The position numbers were made by a program, and so were the translations under genes. From Tilletia caries (taxonomy: Eukaryota > Basidiomycota > Exobasidiomycetes > Tilletiales > Tilletiaceae), in the NCBI GenBank assembly GCA_032718865.1, contig JALUTQ010000040.1, positions 620,001 through 684,000 of the forward strand: 64,000 nt of DNA, read 5' to 3'. The notes beneath the pieces were generated by a model. That model had not been told where the DNA came from. It saw only the letters and a program-made list of their open reading frames with translations, and did no database searches. Positions 10,957-20,698 of the stretch are shown here, piece after piece; position 1 is the stretch's first letter, and each line of letters opens with the position of its first letter.

Positions 10957-11742
10957 GCAACGACGAGAGCGAACGTAAAGGCCACTCCGCTAACGACTCG
11001 GCCACCGCCAGGTTGAGCGAGGCCGACCGGAAGGAGGTCAGGGAGAGCTTCTACAATTGTGCAACGAGAGGGGTTTTGATTGGAACTTGCGTGTGTGTGT
11101 TATCAGTGTTTGCTTCTGTACCCCTCAAGGTTTTGGAGGCGAAGTTGGAATAGGAATGGGACTCACGACTTCAACCGCACACTCAATCCCACACCACCGC
11201 CCTGCCTCAACTCCTCACCCCTTCTCATCGCCCTCGCCCTATCTTCATCGATCTCACCCCTCTCCTCAGCGCTATCACAAAAAAGGACACCAACAAGCCG
11301 GGTGCGAAAGCCGCCGACGTCGCGGAGGAGGAAGCCCTGACCCGTCGCCAGGTAGAGGTCTACCGGCCAGGTCGCGGAAGAAGATAGGGACGAGTACGGC
11401 GTTGATGCTCCGGGACCAGGCGGCAGGCGGGCAGGGGTTGGAGGAGCCTTTGGCGGGTGGCGGCATCGAGGTCGAAGGATGGGCAGGTGCTGGTGCGAAC
11501 TGCGGGCCCTAGTAGACGCGAGCTAGAAGCAGATACAGGGTAGGGGCTGAGGCTAAACAGATGCATTAGCTTCAGGGGACAGGGAGGTCAGCAACTGTTA
11601 TCAGCACGAGCATGAGACGCAAACACAGTTTACATCACGTTAGGAGTGGGACACAAGATGATGAATGAATAGGATCCTGTTGAGAAGGGTTAAGAGGACG
11701 TACGAAGCGCATCACAAGAGAGAGCGAAGAAGGGGCTGGTCA

Positions 11743-14700
11743 TCACGAGGGTGGTTGAGGAGGTGGTGGTGGTCCAGGTCGGGCCCGTGGTGATTTTGAT
11801 GTAACTTTGGGTCCACGTCCTGACGGAATGACCTTCGGAAGTTTGGGAGACAGTTTCTTTCGTCTACCTCGCTCGGTGGAAGATTTGAATCGTGCTTGTT
11901 TCGGTCTGCCTTTTGTCCTCAAGATGGAGGGATCACGCACTGCGGGTTTGGACTGCTGATCGTGGGCGGAGGATCTGGGAGGGCAACGAGGGTTAACATA
12001 TGTTTGCGATAAGGTGAGCAAGTGGGAGTTAATCCCTATCGTCTGGATTACAAGTGCTCGACATTCAACCACACTTACATGAAGTTTTCAACCGCCTCTC
12101 TGAAGTGATTCAAATCGGCTGGGGTCTGGACGACGTTGAGGACCGGTCGTAGTATGGTCATTGCTTGGTGGTACACTTGAGCGGCAGGTAGCACTGCATC
12201 TGCCGACGCTTTTGGATCTTTTTCAAGACTGGGGCTGAGTTCCGTCGGTGTAGGATCGTCAGAATGGGACGGAGCTGGAATGGCGAAGAGGGGAGCATTG
12301 ATTTGGAGCGGCTCGACTCCCTTGGACTGTGAGACATCACGAATCCATCTGTTGGTTCAAAATAAGAGGAGACAGTAGAATGAGTACAGTCACTGTCCAC
12401 ACCTCGCAGGCTCGCAGCAATTCAACAGATGTCAGTTGAGAGTGTTAAAAACATACCGACGATTGATGCTGCTCATATTGAACCACTCGCCACGGGCAAT
12501 GACCGCCCAAATATGACGGCATGGGATTCCGCACGACGAGGAGTCTGCGCAAGTGCAGAAGAGTTGGCCGTTGGAAGCGACAAGAACCACTCGCGAGGCC
12601 GTGGTACCTAGACGCAGCACGCGATACGCCCGAGTAGTTGTGATTCCGGCTTGAAGCAGCATCTCAGACAGGTACTGAGCGTCCAGGTTGACGTCCTGCC
12701 AGTCGGACTGCAAAAGAGAACATGATGAGCAAGCTGTTGCGGTATGTACGCAGATGAAAACTGACTGGCATTGTATACTTAGTGCTATCTCCTACTGGGC
12801 TGTCAGTGTTCTCTCCAGCTTCACCGTCCAAATCACCGTCCGACATGTCCACGTCTTCGAGGAGGACTTCCTCCATCTCTTGCAATGGGTTGTACGCGAT
12901 CTCTTCATCTTCATCGGTTGATGATGATGAAGATGGCGAGGGGGACGGGGGGTTTTGAGCAGGATTTGGACGGTGCTGAGGAGAGGGTGCGCCAGGTTCT
13001 TCCTCGTGCTCGTTTGGGGCTAGACCTGATACCACCGGTACCTGTATATCAAGATGAGAGATCAACATAACGTAGGTCAGTACCTCAAAGCGACAGCCAG
13101 ATATCGATTCATGCTCTTACTGGAATGTCCGTCACTTCACAAGTAACTCCTTCCTCCATCTCCTTGAATGCGTGACGGGTCGCTCCAATGTGACAATATT
13201 CGCGCATAAGATCCACCACGGGCTGGAAAAGACGTTCGGCGGGACTGGCCTTCTTGTGTAGACTCTGAGGAGAGAGAATGTGAATGAGAGAGAAATTAGG
13301 GATATGTATACATTTCCGTCCACGCTTGACGCTGCACACATCCTCGTACCTTGCAGGCTTGTGTACTGTGCTCAAGCTGGTCATCGGCTCGACAGAGGAG
13401 ACGCTTGAAGAGGTCGGTCAAAGTGGTCTTTCGACCTCCGAGCAGCTTGTTGACTCCGTTTTTCGGACTCGACTCGACCTGTCGTCCTGACGTTGACGGT
13501 GAATTTTGTCCGCACCCAGGCCGCCGCCCAGCTCTTTCGCGTATGGTATTGATTGGCACCAAGGTAGGGCTCGGCAGAGGGAAACATCTGCAGAAACGCA
13601 GTCCATCGCTTCTCAAACGCAGCAGGACTAGGGGCTTTGTATACGCACCAAAACACTTCCGCAAACTTGGGCCATTTTCCACGAAGCTTTGGCTTGACGT
13701 TCTTGGTGATGTTCTGCCAAATGTGCCAGATGCACAGAATGTGATGGCTAGAGGGTAGGATGCTCTGAACCGCAGAGCTAAATCCTGCATCCTGGTCGGA
13801 GACTATGATACGCGGCTGGTTTCCATATGTCGCGAGTAGATGGGTGAGTACCCATTCGTGCGATTCCTGGTCTTCCCGGTCTTGAACGACATAGGCGACG
13901 TTCCGGGTCCTCCCTGCGCCATCGACCACGGAGAAAAGATTGAGAGGCATGTTGTATACGTTCCGTCCTTGCGCAACATCGGCAATGACAACGTCGCCGA
14001 ACTGTTGGAGAGCGTCGATCATCGGAGCCGAAGAAACGAAAAGACGCTGCAGGACACCAGTCTGTTGGTGCACCTGGAAATGATAGATTAGTCTCGCATC
14101 TTTGTTCTTTTTCTTCGGCGAGCCAGGACAGGAGAAACGCGACATCCATACTGCTCAAAGCTTGATGTCGAGCTCGTTTGGTGTTGTCGATAACATTCGA
14201 AACCTGTCGGAGAGAGAGCGCACTTCCAGGTATGGCGGCGCGAAGAAGCTCCCAGACGGCACGTCGATCCGTTTTGGCTGTCCCTGAAGCGGTCAGGGCT
14301 TGGATGAGCGCTTTTTCTGCGGGAGGAATTGGTGTTTGACCTGAAGGAGGATTGTTGGTGATGAAGTGTGCAGAATGATTGTGGCTCCACACCATCGTGG
14401 TGATGACCCACTTTGGACCTTCACCGCAAATTCGCAAGTTGATTCTAGCGCCGCATGGATCCTGTCGACGCTCCCCCGACAACCTTTGATTGGCAGGATC
14501 AACAGTTGTTGACGCTCGAGAACGCTGATTATCCCACGAAGCGCATCTTAGGCGCTTAGCCACAGCAACCTTGCTGCCGCGTATGATCTTGGATTTGCTC
14601 GAATCACGATGCAGAACGTATCCTTCTTCCGACGCAAAGCCCAGACAAGCCTCGATGGCCTTGTCAAAATTGTCGTATTGCGTGCCGATCAGGCCCTCTG

Positions 14701-15046
14701 CGGACCTGTACGCGCGTGGCTGTTCTGTGAAATGGGCGGCCTGGCTCGGCGAATGCGTGAAGGTGTCAGAAGAGGCCGTAGGCGGGGAGGAAAACAAGGA
14801 AGCTGGAAACACGACGGGTGAAGGAGCGTTTTTGCGGGGAGGACCTGGCTGTGCTGAGGCCAGTATCGGAGCATCTGCAACAGCACAAGTAGGGGTGATC
14901 GTGGATTTCGGGGCAGACCTGTGGGGAGAACTGGCAAAGGGGTTTGTGGGAGAGGTCGGGAGAGAAGTGGGAGAGGAAGATCGCAAATTCGGCTCGGGGC
15001 TTAGGATCTCAAAGTCGCCCGGAGAACAAGGTCCTCCGCATGTTGA
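11743..15046 (-). pseudogene. Mutator-like (MULE) transposase with SWIM zinc finger, frameshifted
   Basis: Seen in order on the minus strand: a Ser/Pro-rich N-terminus; a FAR1-like DNA-binding region (DNFDKAIEACLGFASEEGYV, later RINLRICGEGPKWVITTMVW and HNHSAHF); the MULE catalytic domain with VVIADVAQGRNVYNMPLNLF, IIVSDQDAGFSSAV and HILCIWHIWQNI; RTTGRVES; and a SWIM finger FCTC...CGIPCRHIW near 12525-12585. The tail is basic (KGRPKQARFK, RRKKLSPKLPK). The catalytic Asp residues in IAD and VSDQD and the C-x2-H helix region are present. Two one-base frameshifts break it, near 14112 (an A-rich GAAGAAAAAGAAC) and near 13460 (CCGAAAAACGG). Introns follow in the 3' half (for example after HSTQACK and after TDIP). 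The Ulp1-like region lies directly upstream in phase, so this may be one gene. I found no terminal inverted repeats. Confidence 0.85.
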
Positions 15047-15133
15047 CTGTGATGTGGAGTGGAATATAACGAGGCTTGGTCACGTCTGACAGTCTGAGAT
15101 TCACAACTCCAAAAAAACTTGAGAGTTACTCAC

Positions 15134-16517
15134 AACGGGAATATGAACCAAAACTTTCACCGCCCTCACGAACCATTCACGTCGATAATCCGCAGAGGCA
15201 TCTTCGCACCACAGTGGTTCCCGAGGTTCCTCTCCATTCGCGAAATCGATGCCTCTGAGCAGTGTGTTGACCGCAACGAGAGCACAAGATCCCGAAAAGC
15301 CTTGATACGGTGCAACGAGATCGAAGGCCTCCGTGACTGTCGACCAGCCGAAACACCACTTCACCTGCTCTAGGAGAGTCGACGGCATGTCGTACCCAAG
15401 AGAACAGGCAAAGGAGACCGTACGTGCCGTAAGATTAACCAGGACTGTAGTCCAGTGGTTGTGCTGGTAATGGACCCATCCCAGCAGCCCGCCGTTCTGG
15501 ACCCTGAGTCGATCTCGAAGGGCTTGAAACGGTGCTTCTGCAGGGTACTGATCCCGATATGTAGAGCGGTTGTATGCTGCGTTAAGGAGAGTGTTGAAGG
15601 AAGTGTCGACTATCGTGGCCCGTGGTGACTTGAAGTTGATTACCGTGAAAATTTGAAAGTCTATGACCTGGCCCGTCAGCCATTTCTCGCCTTCGAGAAC
15701 GCTGAGGTCGCTGAGAGAGACAAAGTATCGAGTGCCGCGCAGGCGAAAGAGTTCTTTGGCGCGTATTTCTTCACACTCCGTTGTGCTCAACAATCCGTCC
15801 CGCTCTCGAGCTTGGAGAAGACGCACAAAGCCGCACCCGCGTTCGATTTGATTGTGAAGGTGAACGAAGGTTAGGACGGCATCGATCTGAAGCAAAAAGC
15901 ACATGCATGAAGAGAATATGAGGTTAGTAACAACTACCGAGAGGACAGTTCTGTAAGACGTGGATCGTTCTTCTTCGAGTAATATCGACACTGGGACACC
16001 CAAGCTCCCAGGACCCAGTGTGATGCACTGTGACAAGGTGTGAGCCATCTGTGCAGAAGCCAGGACTGCAGGGGCCAGGGCCTTACGCGTAAGTGCAAGG
16101 AGCGGAACTGTGGTTCACCGCTGTGCAACGACCAATGGGCAATGACCGACCGGCTCACCGTCCACACTCCAAAGCACCGACCAACACCGGAACGGACGAT
16201 GATAGGAATTAGGATACATTACTCACCTTTTCAAGTGCCCATGCGCGATTATACCCCCTCATGCTGAACTTGAGCCCGACCACCCCCGTGCCTTTTAACT
16301 CGAGCCGCTTTCTGAAAAGCTCTCTGATCTGCTTAGCAGGCGGCAGCGTCTCGTTGCCATCGATGTCTTCTTCAAGGGTGATATTGGGGGACCATGTCCA
16401 CTCGATGTTTGTAGCATCTGTGGAGGAAAAAGACGGTATTGCAGTTGCCTCGAAGTCGCCGACGGTGACTTCATCAAGCCATGCTTGAGAGAACACCTCT
16501 GGAGGAAAGAGAGACAT
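15134..16517 (-). CDS. Ulp1-type (C48) cysteine protease-like domain of the MULE
   Basis: Ulp1 peptidases process or remove SUMO-like modifiers; copies captured by MULEs are known from plants and other eukaryotes. Three exons read in phase 0: 16517-16227, 16081-15938, 15886-15134. Seen: GWVHYQHNHWTTVLVNLTAR (catalytic His-Trp) and APYQGFSGSCALVAVNTLL (oxyanion Gln and catalytic Cys). The Asp usually found in the D-S-L-G block between them is replaced: the sequence is FACSLGYD, so activity is doubtful. The last exon ends at a GTGAGT donor (15133), and the next acceptor at 15047 opens in phase 0 into the MULE N-terminus, giving a possible Ulp1-transposase fusion. If separate, its stop would be at 15101. 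Confidence 0.75.
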
Positions 16518-17416
16518 GGCTACGTGCCAGTAAAAGATGAAGCAGGGTGAAGGAAGCAGAGACTACAGGCTAATAGGAGATGGTGAAGTGAGTTCGTGAG
16601 CTGTGAGGTGAGGGCTGTGACAGGTGAGTATGAAAGGAACAGTGCTTTCAAGCGTCAGAATAAGAGTCAGAGCAGACAGAGCCGTGATCCATCAGGACTC
16701 TTCCTAACATCCTTGACTGTTCAGTGCTGATGACTTGTAGATGGTCAGTGGCCAATGCTGGACGCCGGACGGCTGCAGGGTGCTGACGGCCGGACGCACT
16801 GACATCTGGACTCTGGAGCCTGGACGGTCGCCAGAAGCATCACAGGGATGCGCGCCTTCCACATCACACGCTGAGCAATCAGCAAACTGCTCACCACTCA
16901 CCGATCACCACTTGGAGAGAGATGTTGCTGAGGGTGCGGAGAATGGAGACTGGAGAGGGGATAGAAGATGGTGGTTCTGTCAAAGCTGAAACTTGCGACC
17001 GTTGAAGGTTCGACACATTCGGGGAACTGGAACGATGATGGAACACATATGACGTATTCAGCACATGCAGCGCGTTGGGCATCGAAGCTGCCTTTCCACT
17101 TCGCTTGGAGGCTCCCACAAGGCTGCGATTGGCATCCGTCGTCTCTCAAGTATCTGCGTCCATCCGCTACAGATTACAAGCATCAAGCAGCAAGTGGCAC
17201 TTCGTATTAATCCGGTAGCAGAAACCTCGCTCCGTCCTCAATCTCCTTCACGTCTGCTGCCCATCCATGCAGCATGCGGCTCTGACTACTCTCAGAGCCG
17301 TACAGACGTACAGTTCCTGCATTTAAAACTGAACACAGGTCAGATTGCGGAGTGCCAAACTCTAATGATGCAGTGACGCACTAAGCTTTTGCTTGAAGTC
17401 TAGGTTTTGCTTCTCA
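16518..17416. other. 5' flank of the MULE, no gene seen
   Basis: Scattered TGTGAGGTGAGG and GGACG words, several short open frames on both strands, none with recognisable protein features. Expected location of the MULE right end; no long inverted repeat partner of 11.0-11.7 kb was found by eye. Confidence 0.4.
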
Positions 17417-18584
17417 GGCCTCAGGCTCACGAAAATTGGAAAAGGGGTAAAACGTGGGTGATTTGGGGGTAGATTCCACCCCCGGATTGCCCTCGGATTA
17501 CCTACTGTTCGTCCCGTTCGTCACCTTAGGCTACCCTCGTTTTACCCCTGCAGATGTTGTGTTTTGTGCGGATTTACCCACTTTGGTCAGACGGGCAAAA
17601 CGTGGGTAAAACGAGGGTAGCATCAGGCTGGGTCTGTACCGGCCGCGAACCGCGAAAGTAAGGGAGCAAAAGACCATATCCATTCCAGTGTCTAACATAC
17701 ATACATACACGACATACATAACATACATATATCTAACAGAGCAGCGAGAGGGGTTAGTGATGGAAGATATGTCGTCGGAACGTCGAATTGTCGCTGTGTG
17801 ATGTGCCCTATGAGACTGTTCTGAACGAGAGGAGAGAAAAAGAAGCGCAGACAGAGAGGAGAGCAGAAGAGAGACAGACGGGGAAGGCAGCAGACGGGGA
17901 GGGTTGGCAGCAGACGGGGAGGGAGGGCAGCAGACGGAGTTGGCAGCAGACGGGGAGGGAGGGCAGCAGACGGGGAGGGAGCAGCAGACGGGGAGGGAGA
18001 GCAGCAGACGGAGAAGGAGCGCAGACGGGGAGGGATCACGGGGGAGGAAGCAGACAGGGGGTGGAGCAGAAGGAGAAGGGGGGGAGCAGAAGGAGAGGGT
18101 AGCAGACGGGGAGAAGCAGACGGAGGGTAGCAGACGGGGAGAAGCAGATGGGGAGAGGTTAGGGAAGGAGGGTTAGCAGGGCAGTGGAAGGGTTAGGGCA
18201 GCACAGGCGCACAGCAAGGGGCGCCGAGGTCGGTCTCGTCGTCGAGACCGAGTGCGCTGTCGTCGAGGTCGAGCGTCGAGCCCTGTCGTGTGGTGCGTGG
18301 TGCGTGGTGGAAGAGAACCAGAAATTTTCACCAAGTATCGATCTTCGCTGTATTGTAATCTAGTTGTATAGGAATCTAGAGAGTTGTAAGCCGGGCTGTT
18401 GGAACTACAAATTTAGAGTGGCCGATGACGCAAGGGCAGAACTGTATCGCCGGAAGGGCAAGTTGAGGCAACCATCGTTTTACCCACAGCGAATTCGAGC
18501 ACCCGCTTTTTACCCCCAGATCACCAGAAACTACCCTCGTTTTGCCTATTCTACCCCCGTTTTGAATTTTCCTGAGCCTCAGGC
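17417..18584. mobile_element. non-autonomous TIR element, 1.17 kb
   Basis: Left end GGCCTCAGGCTCACGAAAAT at 17417 and right end complementary to GGCCTGAGGCTCAGGAAAAT at 18584. Inside both ends runs a GGGGGTA / CAAAACG(T/A)GGGTA-type motif repeated several times (17445-17605 and 18485-18560). No transposase. I found no target-site duplication, and the outermost bases are themselves palindromic, so the exact boundaries are uncertain. The centre holds a purine minisatellite. Confidence 0.6.
17880..18165 (+). repeat. purine-rich minisatellite
   Basis: Variable tandem units of about 14-20 bp built on GCAGCAGACGGGGAGGGA. The plus strand is almost pure purine with interspersed CAGACGG. Open frames through it are a by-product of the repeat. 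Confidence 0.85.
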
Positions 18585-19637
18585 CGTACATGACGATGCA
18601 CTGGCACAAGACCAAGCGGACAAATAGACGACTCGCAACAAGTAACCGACCAGGCGTCATTATTGCCCACCGCCGCTCACCAGTCACCACGCACCGGATC
18701 GGATGTCATACTGAGTGCAGCATGATCATTCATCGCTACCGTCAGCACAGGTATGGTTTATGTGCTGGACTGCTGCTCGCACAGTCAGCACTCAGCAGTG
18801 CCAAATGCCAGGCAGCGTGTGTTTGCGAATTACGACCTTGCTCCTGCTGTCTCTCGAGCTCTCCTGACTCCTAGTCTCCTACTGTCAGCTTTCAATCTCC
18901 GTCGAGGAATGGCGGTACCTGCCAGAGTCTGGACGCTTGCTGCCCCTAACCCACTTCCGGCTGTTCCAGATTAAGGATTTCTGATCTTTCGTACCGGCCT
19001 TCTATCCTCAATCCTCATCGTCCAGCGCCTAGCGGAGGACGGAACCTCTGATTCTTCAACGGTAATCTGAAACAGGGGTGTTTCCACATTGTTCCTTCCG
19101 GAAGAGTGGTATACTGTGGTAACTGAGAACTGTGAGTAGTATGTACGTGGTTGAAGGGCTGAACGTCGAACCTTCAAGATGATCTCTTGATATGTGAATG
19201 TGAAGACCATGCTGTGAACCGTGAGTCTGTGACCCTGATAGATTCCTCGTGCTCATAATATTATCCGGCGCTTGCTGCTTCTCTCAGTCTCTCAGGCCTC
19301 AGTTGACAGCTGCTGACTCTCATGAGAGCCCAAGTCCCAACATCTCTCATCGCTGTCTACAGACGAAGACCTTCAGGCCCTCTTGGATAGCGGTCCCTGT
19401 TTCCAAGTCACAAATCACAATTTACAGCGTACAGAGAGCATACACAAACATACTGTTTGCACGCATGTATCTAAGCTGGCCTCAAATCTGGGTCTCCGAT
19501 CAGGAATGGCCTCAGATCTGGTTCTCAGTCTCAGATCAGGCCTGGCGTGGACAAGTGCAAAGTTCATCTGTACAAGCATTCAGCATTCAGGTCGTTCCGG
19601 GATTGATGTCTAACGTGTCGATATGCGAGCCGTGAGA
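18585..19637. other. intergenic, no gene seen
   Basis: Several unlinked short open frames, no family motif. Local direct words CTCAGATCTGG / CTCAAATCTGG occur near 19480-19540. Confidence 0.4.
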
Positions 19638-19790
19638 TAAGATTACATAATCGAGACTTACGTAATGATCATTGGGGCGGGAACCTGGGGCGCGTTGAAG
19701 GGTGGGGGGCGGGCTTAAGAACATTCTCCATACGTACCCGCCCCGGGGCGGCCATTAGAAAAGTCCTTCCCTGAATGCAACAAATCGTGT
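19638..19790. repeat. GC-palindrome repeat, second copy
   Basis: Contains CGCCCCGGGGCGGCC (about 19739-19753) with flanks matching, inverted, those around 8035-8052: TTCCCTGAA and a C/G-rich tract next to a TTACGTAA-type word. Probably a small dispersed element; boundaries unclear. Confidence 0.5.
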
Positions 19791-19795
19791 CACGT

Positions 19796-20053
19796 ATAGT
19801 TCAGCGGTCTGATCAACTGCTATCTGTTTGATGCGTCGTGGGTTCAATCCGCGTTCCAGGCATTGATCCTTTCGAGGATAGGGTAGGGGGAGGGGGTAGG
19901 AGTGTTGTGGTCAGTGCACGTTTAACGTGCATGGGCTTCGGCCCATCCATGAGCTTCGGCTCACCCAAGGGCTCCGGCCCATCCTTTTAGACGGCTTCGG
20001 CCGTCTTTCCTTTCGACCACAACACCTTCCTACTCCCAGGGTGTAGCTTTTTT
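19796..20053 (+). ncRNA. candidate structured pol III-type RNA with five hairpins
   Basis: A tRNA-like head has an A-box-like TATAGTTCAGCGGTC (about 19798-19812) and a B-box-like GGGTTCAATCC (about 19849-19859). The following body is bounded by a long closing stem: GTAGGAGTGTTGTGGTC (19896-19912) pairs with GACCACAACACCTTCCTAC (20015-20033). Inside are five consecutive hairpins: TGCACGTT/AACGTGCA (19915-19931), ATGGGC-TTCG-GCCCAT (19931-19946), TGAGC-TTCG-GCTCA (19950-19963), GGGC-TCCG-GCCC (19969-19980), AGACGGC-TTCG-GCCGTCT (19989-20006). Three have the exceptionally stable C(UUCG)G loop. A T6 run at 20048-20053 could terminate pol III; a T4 at about 19985 could do so earlier. The T stem of the head mismatches, so it is not a functional tRNA. 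I know of no family with this layout; a SINE or a novel RNA are the options. Confidence 0.6.
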
Positions 20054-20698
20054 GTCCACATGATCGTGAGGAGTCCAAAACAATGGTTGGACTGAAAAAT
20101 GCTTGCCTCCGTATCATGGCGGACTGAGTGCCGTTCAAAAACCATTTTCTCATTTCGGATGAGATCGGAGCGGGTGAGCCCGAGTGCCAACACCTCTGAC
20201 CTCAGAAGGAACAGTCTCTCACCTCCATCTGTCTGCTTGACAGCGTCCAACATCTGTCGATGCACTTCCATTACCTCCCCAACCTTCCACAACATACATA
20301 GTTCACTCAATGGCCTCCCAACCTTCTACACACCACATACATTCCATAGCCACGTCGCAGTCTTCAGCTCAACAGAGCAGTCCGTCAGCTGCCTTTTTCT
20401 TTCCAGTTCCAAGTATAAATTGGCCACCACCAGGTACGTGTCCTCGAGTCCTGTCAATCGTGGGGAGTCCTATCACGTTACGACTTGATATTCGGAACTC
20501 ATCCATCTCTTCAACATCCAACAGCAATTTCCAGATCACAAGCATAATCAGGCGCATACGGTCCGCAGACAGCTCCGCATCCCAGTCAGTTTTTTCCCGT
20601 TCCATTTGTTCCCTGTGAGTATGCTTCATTCTCTCCGGAGCCTTAAGCGACAATGCAGGAGACTGCGCTGTACTCAACCTGCTCTGATTTCATCAGCA

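Noticed and set aside
10960..11395. Plus-strand exon-like block LSEADRKEVRESFYNCATRG followed by SAITKKDTNKPGAKAADVAE
   Set aside because: Protein-like, possibly a small gene, but I could not join the blocks with valid splice sites and they partly oppose the minus-strand candidate; too weak to list.
17788..18176. Glu/Arg/Gln-rich open frames in the purine tract
   Set aside because: Produced by the minisatellite; all three frames stay open because the repeat lacks T.
19796..19870. A functional tRNA gene
   Set aside because: A- and B-box-like words are present, but the T stem mismatches (GTGGG against CGCGT) and no full acceptor stem closes, so it is treated as a tRNA-like promoter only.
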